A DNA stretch of 64,000 bases. Origin: Sphingopyxis sp. LC81 (GTDB lineage Bacteria > Pseudomonadota > Alphaproteobacteria > Sphingomonadales > Sphingomonadaceae). Made by a program: the position numbers and the translations under genes. The stretch is taken from assembly GCF_000756375.1 (NCBI RefSeq), contig NZ_JNFD01000001.1, positions 186,001 through 250,000 of the forward strand, read 5' to 3'. Positions within the stretch are counted from its first letter, which is position 1; each line of letters begins with the position of its first letter. The notes beneath the pieces are model-generated. The model made no database searches, was not told the DNA's origin, and saw only the letters and a list, made by a program, of their open reading frames with translations. Positions 50,999 to 59,600 of the stretch are shown here, in pieces.

Positions 50999-51109
50999 AA
51001 AACCACCTCGTACCGAAGTACGAGGTGGCCAGGGTCCAGGGAGGACGCGTCCGCGTCAGTGATGACGGGACACTCGCCGCGATGGAAAGGGGGAAAACCA
51101 TGGCGGCGT
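50997..51109 (-). ncRNA. candidate small RNA with CCUCC loops
   Basis: About 113 nt, predicted from a promoter and a terminator. The 5' part folds CGCCGC...GCGGCG with inner AUGG/CCAU and a loop UUUUCCCCCUUU (anti-Shine-Dalgarno-like). A later element GUCC-UCCCU-GGAC again exposes CCUCCC. The 3' end is an 11-bp perfect terminator (51003-51013 with 51018-51028, UUCG tetraloop) followed by six U residues. This resembles alphaproteobacterial sRNAs with C-rich loops (cuckoo/alpha-r14 type, or the SuhB/MmgR family), but I cannot tell which. A short reading frame through it runs into the terminator and is not credible as protein. Confidence 0.6.
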
Positions 51110-51115
51110 AGAGTT

Positions 51116-51144
51116 AAGTTAGGATGTTGTGCGCCGACTTACAA
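51116..51144 (-). promoter_or_regulatory. probable promoter of the small RNA
   Basis: On the minus strand TTGTAA (51139-51144) and TAACTT (51116-51121) are separated by exactly 17 bp. Transcription should start near A at 51109. Confidence 0.55.
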
Positions 51145-51183
51145 GAAGAGACGGTGCAGAATCTGCAATATGCAAGAAATTGG

Positions 51184-51257
51184 TCGGGGAGAGAGGATTC
51201 GAACCTCCGGCCCCTGCCTCCCGAAGACAGTGCTCTACCAGGCTGAGCTACTCCCCG
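51184..51257 (-). tRNA. tRNA-Pro(CGG)
   Basis: On the minus strand the acceptor CGGGGAG (51251-51257) pairs with CTCCCCG (51185-51191). The discriminator is A and CCA is encoded (51181-51183). The anticodon loop TTCGGGA carries CGG in a CTGTC/GGCAG stem. The T-loop GTTCGAAT is standard. The small RNA candidate lies just downstream on the same strand. The gap to radC at 51363 holds nothing else that I can see. Confidence 0.95.
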
Positions 51258-51362
51258 ACCGATCTTTGCACCGGCGGGCCGGTGCGAAGGCAGGGCGGTC
51301 CTCTAGACGCGCAATCTGTGAACTTCAAGCGCCAATCGGCACATTGAAGATGATTGCCCGAA

Positions 51363-51881
51363 CTAGAGCATTTCGGCAGTTCGAAAACTGAAATGACCAC
51401 CCGCAACGAAAATCAGATGATCGGCCAGATCGATGCCCATGGTCCGCAAGAAAAGCGCGGCATCGTGCGTTGCGCCGATGTCGGCCTCGCTAGGCCAGGG
51501 CGTGTCGGACGGATGGTTGTGCGCCATGACGACCGTCGCAACGCTGCCGTCCAGCAGCGTGCGCCAAGCGCGTGGCGGGATGACGCAGCGGCCCGAGCTA
51601 TCCCCGTCGACGCGTTCGAGCCGAACAAGGCGTTCGAAGGCGTCGAATGCGGCGAGGAGCAGGGTTTCGCGCTCGTCATCGAACATCGGGCGCAGCAACA
51701 GGCGCGCGACATCATCCTCAAGCGGGCACGGCACAAAGCCGGCCAGCGCCGACGGGTCCGGCGCTTTGCCAAGGGGTTCGAACAGGGTCATCGCCGTCCC
51801 CATGCGCTCAGACAGCGCGATTCCCAACGCCCGACTGCCCCGCATTGGAGGCTTTGGGCCGCCAGTCCTGTCGCTCCCCAT
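51363..51881 (-). CDS. RadC-like JAB/MPN-domain protein, short form
   Basis: A 172-residue protein. The C-terminal half has the metalloprotease-like JAMM motif: HNHPSDTPWPSEADI, matching H-x-H-P-S-x(4)-P-S-x(2)-D of RadC family proteins, and LADHLIFVAGGHFSF at the end. The helix-hairpin-helix region found in full RadC (about 220 residues) is not evident, so this is a short variant. ATG at 51881 follows GGGAGC. It is divergent from thyA with 64 bp between. RadC's function in bacteria is unsettled despite the historical DNA-repair name. Confidence 0.82.
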   Translation of the reverse strand: MGSDRTGGPKPPMRGSRALGIALSERMGTAMTLFEPLGKAPDPSALAGFVPCPLEDDVARLLLRPMFDDERETLLLAAFDAFERLVRLERVDGDSSGRCVIPPRAWRTLLDGSVATVVMAHNHPSDTPWPSEADIGATHDAALFLRTMGIDLADHLIFVAGGHFSFRTAEML

Positions 51882-51945
51882 GTTGCTCCCTTGTCCCCTC
51901 GCGGCGCGAAGCCTAGCACCGAGAGACAAAGCTGGGAGCCGAGTC

Positions 51946-52881
51946 TTGCCTGATTCCATCCATTATGAACTGCAATATCTGGACCTGATGCGGCGCATCT
52001 GGGTCGAAGGCGACGAACGCGTCGATCGCACCGGCGTCGGCACGCGCTCGCTGTTTGGCGAGACGATGCGATTCTCGCTCACGGACGATGCGATCCCCTT
52101 GCTCACGACCAAGCGCGTCTATTGGAAAACCGCGCTGCGCGAACTGCTGTGGTTCCTGACCGGCGACACCAATATCCGATCACTCGTTTCGCAGGGCGTA
52201 AAGATCTGGACCGACTGGCCGCTCGACAAATATCGCCGCGCGACCGGCGAGGCGATCAGTGCCGAGGATTTCGAAGCGCGAATCGTCGCGGATGAGCGTT
52301 TCGCAGCAGAGTGGGGTGATCTTGGCCCGGTCTATGGTCATCAATGGGTGAACTGGCCACGCTATGAGCCGGCGGGCGAAGGGCTCTTCCGCCGTGCCGA
52401 GCAGGGGCACAACCAGATCGCGGCGCTGATCGATTCGCTGAAGAATAATCCCGGGTCGCGGCGGCACATCTTTACCGGCTGGAACGTCGCCGACCTCGAT
52501 CGCATGGCGTTGCCACCATGCCACATGACCTATCAGTTTCATGTCCGCAGCGATGGCGGCCTGTCGTGCCTGTTGTTCCAGCGCTCGTGCGATCTTGGCC
52601 TGGGCTTCGCGTTCAACGTGTTCGAGGCGGCGCTGCTGACGCGCCTAATTGCACAACAATGCGACCTTCATGCACACGAACTGGTGTGGACGGGCGGCGA
52701 CGTGCATCTCTACCTGAACCACGCAGAGTTGGTCGAACAGCAGTTATCGCGCGTTCCGGATGGCGCGCCGAAGCTGCGCATCCTTCGCCGGCCTTCGAGC
52801 ATTTTCGACTATCGGTTCGAGGATTTCGCGGTCGAGGATTATGCGCCGCAAGCGCATATTTCCGCGCCTGTCGCGGTCTGA
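51946..52881 (+). CDS. thyA: thymidylate synthase
   Basis: A 311-residue ThyA converting dUMP to dTMP with methylene-tetrahydrofolate. Motifs are the N-terminal DRTGVGTRSLFGETMRF, LRELLWFLTGDTNI, GPVYGHQW, the catalytic Cys in ALPPCHMTYQFHV, and LLFQRSCDLGLGFAFNV, and the C-terminus is VEDYAPQAHISAPVAV. The start is TTG at 51946 (product MPDSIHYELQYL), eight bases after GGGAG; no ATG fits. Length is within the usual range (264 to 316). No folA is next to it here. Confidence 0.94.
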   Translation: MPDSIHYELQYLDLMRRIWVEGDERVDRTGVGTRSLFGETMRFSLTDDAIPLLTTKRVYWKTALRELLWFLTGDTNIRSLVSQGVKIWTDWPLDKYRRATGEAISAEDFEARIVADERFAAEWGDLGPVYGHQWVNWPRYEPAGEGLFRRAEQGHNQIAALIDSLKNNPGSRRHIFTGWNVADLDRMALPPCHMTYQFHVRSDGGLSCLLFQRSCDLGLGFAFNVFEAALLTRLIAQQCDLHAHELVWTGGDVHLYLNHAELVEQQLSRVPDGAPKLRILRRPSSIFDYRFEDFAVEDYAPQAHISAPVAV

Positions 52882-52890
52882 TGGCCGCCG

Positions 52891-52919
52891 TTGCATTCGT
52901 ATGGCGACCGTAATAATAT
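52891..52919 (+). promoter_or_regulatory. probable promoter of the branched-chain dehydrogenase operon
   Basis: TTGCAT (52891-52896) and TAATAT (52914-52919) lie exactly 17 bp apart. A short inverted repeat GGCGC-TCGATTC-GCGCC in the leader (52943-52959) and an AAGGGAAGAAG ribosome site precede the first ATG at 52977. The region is AT-rich. Confidence 0.6.
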
Positions 52920-52976
52920 GTCGTCATGTTGAAATATAACTAGGCGCTCGATTCGCGCCTTCAAAGGGAAGAAGAT

Positions 52977-54272
52977 ATGCCTGAGACGCCTCAGCGCCCG
53001 GCGAGCAATTTGCCGCCGCTGTCGCTTCATATCCCCGAACCGCGCTATCGCCCCGGCGATACCCCGGACTTTGGCGATATCGAAGTTCCCGCGGTCGAAG
53101 CGACCCCGCGCCCGAGCGAAGCGACCAAGCCCGATGCGATGCGCGAGCTGAGCTACGGCCTCGTCCGCGTCCTCGATTTCGACGGGCAGGCGAAGGGGCA
53201 GTGGGATCCGAAGCTGTCGCCCGAGCGGCTGCGCACGATGCTGCGCTACATGATGCTCACCCGCGCCTTCGACGACCGCATGTTCCGCGCGCAGCGGCAG
53301 GGCAAGACCAGCTTCTATATGAAGTGCACCGGCGAAGAAGCGACCTCGGTCGCCTCGACGATGGCGATTGGCCGCGAGGACATGTGCTTCCCCAGCTATC
53401 GCCAGCAGGGCATCCTGATCGCGCGCGACTATCCGCTGATCCAGATGATGAACCAGATCTACTCGAACCGCGGCGATCACCTGATGGGCCGCCAGCTGCC
53501 GATCATGTATTCGGCGCCCGAACATGGGTTCTTCAGCGTGTCGGGCAATCTCGCGACGCAATATCCGCAGGCGGTGGGCTGGGCGATGGCTTCGGCGTCG
53601 AAGGGCGACAGCCGTATCGCGACCGTGTGGTGCGGCGAAGGCTCGTCGGCCGAGGGTGACTTCCACTCGGCGCTGACCTTTGCGACCGTCTACAACGCGC
53701 CGGTCATCTTCAACGTTGTGAACAACCAGTGGGCAATCTCCAGCTTCTCGGGCTTTGCCGGCAGCGAACGCACGACCTTCGCGGCACGCGCGGTGGGTTA
53801 TGGCATCGCGGGGCTGCGTATCGACGGCAATGATCCGCTAGCGGTTTATGCCGCGACACGGTGGGCCGCAGATCGCGCACGCACCAACAACGGCCCGACT
53901 TTGATCGAGCATTTCACCTATCGCAGCGAAGGCCACAGCACCTCGGACGACCCGAGCGCTTATCGCGCTGCCGACGAGGCGACCGCATGGCCGCTCGGCG
54001 ACCCGATCGCGCGGCTGCGCCAGCATCTCGAAACGCTCGGCGAATGGGATGCCGAACGCCACGAGGCGCAGGCGAGGGAACTCGACGATCTGGTCAAGAC
54101 GACCCAGAAACAGTCGGAAAAGCTCGGCATCCTCGGTCACGGCATGCACCAGCCGTTCGAGACGATGTTCGACGATGTGTTCGAGGAGCTGCCCTGGCAC
54201 CTCAAGGAACAATGCGCACAGATGCTCGCCGAGCAAGAGGCCAAGTTCGGCCCCAATTGGAAGCCCGAATAA
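52977..54272 (+). CDS. bkdA1: branched-chain 2-oxoacid dehydrogenase E1 alpha subunit
   Basis: A 431-residue thiamine-diphosphate-dependent subunit that decarboxylates branched-chain 2-oxoacids (from Val, Leu, Ile). The thiamine motif is GEGSSAEGDFHSALTFATVYN to VNNQWAIS, a GDG/E-x(25-30)-NN pattern. It has a long N-terminal region (about 75 residues), as in bkd-type alpha subunits, and YRSEGHSTSDDPSAYR, which holds the phosphorylation-loop region. Its stop overlaps the beta subunit start by one base. Confidence 0.92.
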   Translation: MPETPQRPASNLPPLSLHIPEPRYRPGDTPDFGDIEVPAVEATPRPSEATKPDAMRELSYGLVRVLDFDGQAKGQWDPKLSPERLRTMLRYMMLTRAFDDRMFRAQRQGKTSFYMKCTGEEATSVASTMAIGREDMCFPSYRQQGILIARDYPLIQMMNQIYSNRGDHLMGRQLPIMYSAPEHGFFSVSGNLATQYPQAVGWAMASASKGDSRIATVWCGEGSSAEGDFHSALTFATVYNAPVIFNVVNNQWAISSFSGFAGSERTTFAARAVGYGIAGLRIDGNDPLAVYAATRWAADRARTNNGPTLIEHFTYRSEGHSTSDDPSAYRAADEATAWPLGDPIARLRQHLETLGEWDAERHEAQARELDDLVKTTQKQSEKLGILGHGMHQPFETMFDDVFEELPWHLKEQCAQMLAEQEAKFGPNWKPE

Positions 54273-55294
54273 TGGCTGAAACCAAAACCATGAACATGAT
54301 CGAGGCGATCAACAGCGCCATGGACGTCATGCTCGAACGCGACCCGAACATGGTCGTGATGGGCGAGGACGTCGGCTTTTTCGGCGGTGTCTTCCGCGCG
54401 ACCGCGGGGCTGCAGAAAAAGCACGGCAAGACCCGCGTGTTCGACACGCCGATCAACGAATGCGGCATCATCGGCGTCGCGGTCGGCATGGGCGCTTATG
54501 GCCTGCGCCCGGTCCCCGAGATCCAGTTCGCCGACTATATCTATCCGGGGCTCGACCAGCTCGTCAGCGAAGCCGCGCGCCTGCGTTATCGCTCGGCGGG
54601 CGATTTCATCTGCCCGATGACGGTGCGTACTCCTTTCGGGGGCGGAATCTTCGGCGGCCAGACGCACAGCCAGTCGCCCGAAAGCATCATGACCCACATC
54701 TGCGGCGTGAAGACGGTGATCCCGTCGAACCCCTATGACGCCAAGGGCCTGCTGATCGCGGCGATCGAGGACAACGACCCCGTCGTCTTCCTCGAGCCCA
54801 AGCGCATCTACAACGGCCCGTTCAGCGGCTATTACGACCGCCCGGTCGAGCCCTGGTCGAAGCATGACGCAAGCGCGGTGCCCGAAGGTCATTACCGTAT
54901 CGAACTCGGCAAGGCCGCGACGGTCCGCGCTGGCGAGGCGCTCACCATCCTCGTCTATGGCACGATGGTGCATGTGACCAAGACGATCGTCGAGGAAATG
55001 GGCATCGACGCCGAAATCATCGATCTGCGCACCTTGCTGCCGCTCGATATCGACGCGATCGAAACCTCGGTGAAGAAAACCGGTCGCTGCCTGATCATCC
55101 ACGAAGCGACGCGCACCTCGGGCTTCGGCGCCGAACTCGCCGCGCTCGTGCAGGAACGCTGCTTCTATCACCTCGAGGCGCCGGTCGAACGCGTCACCGG
55201 CTTCGACACACCTTATCCGCATAGCCTCGAATGGGCCTATTTCCCCGGCCCGGTGCGCATCGCGACCGCGCTGACCAAGATTTTGAAGGACTGA
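54272..55294 (+). CDS. bkdA2: branched-chain 2-oxoacid dehydrogenase E1 beta subunit
   Basis: A 340-residue transketolase-like beta subunit. Typical segments are MNMIEAINSAMDVMLERDPN, VMGEDVGFFGGVFRAT, VFDTPINECGIIGVAVG, and QTHSQSPESIMTHICGVK. The C-terminal domain has IDLRTLLPLDIDAIETSVKK. It pairs with the alpha subunit as an alpha2beta2 E1. Start and stop overlap or abut its neighbours, so the operon is tight (4 bp to E2). Confidence 0.93.
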   Translation: MAETKTMNMIEAINSAMDVMLERDPNMVVMGEDVGFFGGVFRATAGLQKKHGKTRVFDTPINECGIIGVAVGMGAYGLRPVPEIQFADYIYPGLDQLVSEAARLRYRSAGDFICPMTVRTPFGGGIFGGQTHSQSPESIMTHICGVKTVIPSNPYDAKGLLIAAIEDNDPVVFLEPKRIYNGPFSGYYDRPVEPWSKHDASAVPEGHYRIELGKAATVRAGEALTILVYGTMVHVTKTIVEEMGIDAEIIDLRTLLPLDIDAIETSVKKTGRCLIIHEATRTSGFGAELAALVQERCFYHLEAPVERVTGFDTPYPHSLEWAYFPGPVRIATALTKILKD

Positions 55295-55298
55295 CGCC

Positions 55299-56588
55299 AT
55301 GGCCCGTTACTCATTCCGTCTGCCCGACATCGGCGAAGGCATTGCCGAGGCCGAAATCGTCGCCTGGCACGTCAAGATCGGCGAGCGCGTTGAGGAAGAC
55401 GCGCAGCTTGCCGACATGATGACCGACAAGGCGACCGTAGAAATGGAATCGCCTGTTTCGGGGATCGTCGTCGAATTGGCGGGCGAGGTCGGCGACCTGA
55501 TCCCGATCGGATCGACGCTGGCGGTGATCGAGACCGATGGCGACGAAGAAGGTGGGGGCGACGTCGAGGCGCCGCCTGCTGACACGCCGGTCGAACAGCA
55601 GATCGAGGCGGAGACGCCGGGTGCGGAGGAGGTTTCGGTCGCCGAGGTTGCTGCACCTGCACCCGCCGCAACTCCCGCGCCGGCTCCGGCTCCTGCACCC
55701 GTGCCGGTCGTGACTGCAGACCATAGCGGCGCCGTGCTGGCATCGCCCGCCGTCCGCGCCCGCGCCAAGGATCTCGGCGTCGACCTCGGTCAGGTCCAGG
55801 CCGAGGGCGACCGCATCCGTCACGCTGATCTCGACGCGTTCCTGCGCTATAGCGGCGGGCAGGGCTATCACGCCCCCGGCGCCAGCCGCGCCCGCGCTGA
55901 CGAGCCGATCAAGGTCATCGGCATGCGCCGCAAGATCGCCGAGAATATGGCGGCATCGAAGCGCGCGATCCCGCACTTCACCTATGTCGAGGAAATGGAC
56001 GTCACCGCGCTCGAAGAGATGCGCGCCGATCTCAACGCCAACCGTGGCGGCCGCCCGAAGCTGACGATGCTGCCCTTCCTGATCGTTGCGATCTGCCGCA
56101 CCATCCCGCAGTTCCCGATGATCAACGCACGCTACGATGACGAGGGCGGCGTTGTGACGCGTTACGGCGCGGTGCATCTGGGCATGGCAACGCAGACCGA
56201 CGCGGGGCTGATGGTCCCGGTGATCCGCGATGCGCAGGACAAGAATGTGTGGCAGCTCGCGAGCGAGATCACCCGCCTCGCCGAAGCCGCGCGCACCGGC
56301 AAGGCAAAGGTCGAGGAACTGACCGGCGGCACGCTGACCGTCACCTCCTTGGGCCCGCTCGGCGGCATCGCAACGACCCCGGTGATCAACCGCCCCGAAG
56401 TCGCGATCATCGGCCCGAACAAGATCGTCGAACGCCCCGTCTTCGACGGCGACGAGATTCGCCGCGCGAAGCTGATGAACCTGTCGATCAGCTGCGACCA
56501 CCGCGTCGTCGATGGTTGGGATGCGGCGAGCTATGTGCAGGCGCTCAAGAAGCTGATCGAAACGCCGGTTTTGCTGTTCGCTGACTAA
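55299..56588 (+). CDS. bkdB: branched-chain 2-oxoacid dehydrogenase E2 (dihydrolipoyl acyltransferase)
   Basis: A 429-residue E2 core subunit. One lipoyl domain carries the lipoylated Lys in MTDKATVEME near residue 45. An Ala/Pro linker (PAPAATPAPAPAPAPVP) leads to the peripheral-subunit binding domain (ASPAVRARAKDLGVDLGQV). The catalytic domain ends with SCDHRVVDGWDAASYV, whose His and Asp perform acyl transfer to CoA. LipB at 18.3 kb could serve its lipoylation. The E3 gene is not in the window. Confidence 0.93.
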   Translation: MARYSFRLPDIGEGIAEAEIVAWHVKIGERVEEDAQLADMMTDKATVEMESPVSGIVVELAGEVGDLIPIGSTLAVIETDGDEEGGGDVEAPPADTPVEQQIEAETPGAEEVSVAEVAAPAPAATPAPAPAPAPVPVVTADHSGAVLASPAVRARAKDLGVDLGQVQAEGDRIRHADLDAFLRYSGGQGYHAPGASRARADEPIKVIGMRRKIAENMAASKRAIPHFTYVEEMDVTALEEMRADLNANRGGRPKLTMLPFLIVAICRTIPQFPMINARYDDEGGVVTRYGAVHLGMATQTDAGLMVPVIRDAQDKNVWQLASEITRLAEAARTGKAKVEELTGGTLTVTSLGPLGGIATTPVINRPEVAIIGPNKIVERPVFDGDEIRRAKLMNLSISCDHRVVDGWDAASYVQALKKLIETPVLLFAD

Positions 56589-56593
56589 GGTAA

Positions 56594-56636
56594 CGAAGCA
56601 ATCCGGGACGGTGGACGTTCGCCCCGGATTGCTTCG
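56594..56636. terminator. inverted repeat after bkdB, probable terminator
   Basis: CGAAGCAATCCGGG (56594-56607) is the exact complement of CCCGGATTGCTTCG (56623-56636), with a 15-base loop. It lies just after the E2 stop at 56588, between converging genes. No T-run follows, so factor-independent termination is uncertain. It resembles a family of interspersed sphingomonad repeats. Confidence 0.6.
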
Positions 56637-56653
56637 CTAGGTGCGCGGCAGGG

Positions 56654-59600
56654 TTACAGCCCCAGCCCCGCAAAACTCGTCTGATCGAACTTCAGCTTGA
56701 AGGTGACATAGGCGCCCGAGCGCGAGAAGCGCGCGTCCTCGAAATCGCGGTCGTGGAAGCCCGCGAAATTATAGCCGAAGGTGATGTTCGCATTCTTCAT
56801 CGGCGCCAGCGTCACCGTCGGGCCGCCCGCCCAGCTGACGGTGTCGGAGTCGGTGCCGACGCGCGCGGTGCCCGATGCGCCAACATCGACATGTTCGCCA
56901 AGGTTGAAGCGGAAATCGGCGCCGATGAGGTTCGACCAGCCCTTCACATCGTCGGCGCCGAAGCGGTCGAAATTATAGCGCGTGCCCCAGAAGACGTCGA
57001 TTTCGGCGCGCTCGTACCACATGCCGTCTTCACCGCGCTCGCCGAGGGGGAGCCAGTTGACCGACAGGCTGTTGAGCAGGCGGCGGCTCGTCGCGTCACC
57101 GTCGATCGTCAGCGACGGACCACCGATCGGTCCAGCCTGACCCGCGACCGCGCCCCGAACCTTGTCCGAACGAAACTCGCTCTTGTTGAGCCACGAAATC
57201 CGCGAATCGGCGGGGCGATGCGCCCAGCTCATTTCGAAGTTGATCACTTCGGTCGTCGGCGTTGTGCCGCTGCCGCTCGCCTTGGCGTAGGTAAAGAGCG
57301 CGCCGAGTGCGCGGCCTTCGCCGAGCTGGCGCAGACCGCCGAGCGTCAGGCCGTAACGGTTGGCAATCTCGCCGTCGCGATATTCGGCGCGGCCCGTCAG
57401 CGTCCAGCGATCGGCGCGATAGGTCGCGCCGGTGCTGATCGCGAGAAAATCCTCGGTAAGCGTGCCGCCCGTGCCAAGGAAACCGCCCGACGCCACCGGA
57501 TGCTCGGTGTTGAGCACATCGCCGGCGCGAATGCCGCCGATCGTGCGATTGCCGTCAAGCGACACATCGACCGACCAGCGCTCGCCGAGCTTCAGCGACT
57601 GCGATAGACCATAGGCCGCGAAGCTGCGCGGACCATATTCGCCGATCTCTTGCTGGTTCGCGGTCGCGAGCAGGCGTGCACCCAACCAGGGCGTCAGATC
57701 GAAGCCTAGCCGCGCGGTGCGCGCCTTGATCGTGTCGCCGTCGGCGATCTCGTAGCTGCCAACGAGGTTGACGTCGCGGTTGATCGCGAAGCGTGCGCCG
57801 AGGCGGTGACGCGTCGGGAAATCGATGCTCGCGTCCTTGCCGCCGAGGGCAAATTCGGTCTGTGCGTCGAGTTCGAGGCGTTTGCCCATCAATCGCTGCG
57901 TCGCGCCGAGCTGGACGATGTTCGACCGATTGCGCGTGCCGTCGGTCAAACGGTCGTCGGCGTGCGTCAACCCGGCGCGCGCGACGCTGGTGCCATTGTC
58001 ATATTCGACGAGCGCGCGGGCGGCGCGACGACGCGCGCTCGTTTCGAGATAATCCTCCTGCCATGCGCTGCCGGTGACCGACAACGTTCGGCTGGCTTTT
58101 ACGCGCGCGTCGAAGCCGAATTTACGCGTGCCATTTTCGCCGCTGTTGAGCTGCCCGGTGCCGAAACCGGTCTCGCGCTCACGGACGTAAGCGAGGAAAT
58201 CGGCGTTGCTGCTGTGATGCTCGGCCTCGATCAGCCACGCTTTTGCAACGCCGTCGGCGGTCGTGCTGCCATTTACGGCTTTGGCGTCGCTGACCGCGAG
58301 TTCGGCGCGGACCTCGGTTTCGATCGTCGGGCGATAACGCGCGTCAATGCCACCGAGGTTGGTCTTGGCGTTGCCGTCCTCGTCATGGATTAAGGTCGCA
58401 CCAACGCGCAGTTTCTCGTCATTCGACTGATAGCTGACGCGGCCGCCGGCGTTGAGCACGCGCTGGCCGACGCCATCGACCTCATATTCGGCAACGATGA
58501 ACTGCGGGTCGAGGTTCGACGAGCGGCTGAGCACCGGCTCGCGGAAGCGGATCGTACCCGACAGGTAGTCGATATCGTAATCGACGTGGCGCGACAGGCT
58601 GACGCTGTCGACGATGCGTTCGCTGTGCAGCCGGTCGCGCGTTTCGATGACGATCCGCTCGCTGTTCGGCAATATGTCCTTGGCGCCGAGCTGGTACGGC
58701 CCCGTCAGGCCGTTGCCCTGAATCTCGTCGCGGCGGAAGCGATAGGGCGTGTCGGCGACGAACGCTGTCGCGGCGATATTGCGCCCGCGATACTCGGCCT
58801 TGCCGCCATTGAGCGCGCGCTGGTAGCGGGCGAGCTGCGGTTCCGAAATCCCCGTCTCGATGTCGCCGAACATCGCATAGAATTGCGGGCGTTCGAGGCG
58901 CAGGTAGAGCTTGCGCACCGAGGCGGCGTCGTAGCGCGTCTCGTTACGGTCGGCGTAGATGGTGTAATAGGCGCGTGGGTCGATCACGCCGCCGAACCGG
59001 GCGTCATCCTTGTCCTTGTCGCTGTCATACGCCAGCGTCATCAGCCACTTTCCGCGGACGCGGCCTTTTGCGTACAGCGCGAGACGAGCATCGGCGTTGA
59101 GATCGTCGAGGGTCTCGGCCACCGGCTCCATCCGGTCATCGAGCGTATTGTAACCGAGCGTACCCGCGGCAAAGCCGACGACGGTCCACGGGCGATCGCC
59201 CGGATCGAGCCAGGTTTCGATCGTCTGCTTGCGCGTCACCTTGTCGTCGCGGAAGGTGAACTCCATCGCAAGCGTTCCCGACGCCGTGGTCGGTTCGAGT
59301 TCGATAGTGGCGATGCCGTCGTCGCCATCGATCTTCCACACCGGTTGCGCGCGCTCAAGGCCGGCGAGCTGGCGCGCCTGCTGCGCATCGGCTTCGACCG
59401 CGGGATAATAGGGCGCGGGGACGCTGAAATCGCCCGTCAGGCCAGCGCGGATCGGCTTGCCGTCGCGATCGGTCAGGCGCACCGCGATTACCGGGCGCGT
59501 TACACCGTCGGCGACCAGCACCGACTTTTCGCGGATCAGCGCCGCGCGCATCGGGGTGATCGAATAGTGGACGCTCCGTTCGAGCGTTTCGATCGTGGCC

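Noticed and set aside
51003-51028. Perfect hairpin taken first as terminator of the N-formylglutamate amidohydrolase gene
   Set aside because: On the plus strand no T-tract follows the hairpin. On the minus strand six T residues do, so it terminates a minus-strand transcript.
50874-51101. Minus-strand reading frame beginning MVFPLSIAASVP in the small RNA region
   Set aside because: It runs through the perfect terminator and into the antisense of the amidohydrolase gene, and the structured loops explain the sequence better than codons do.
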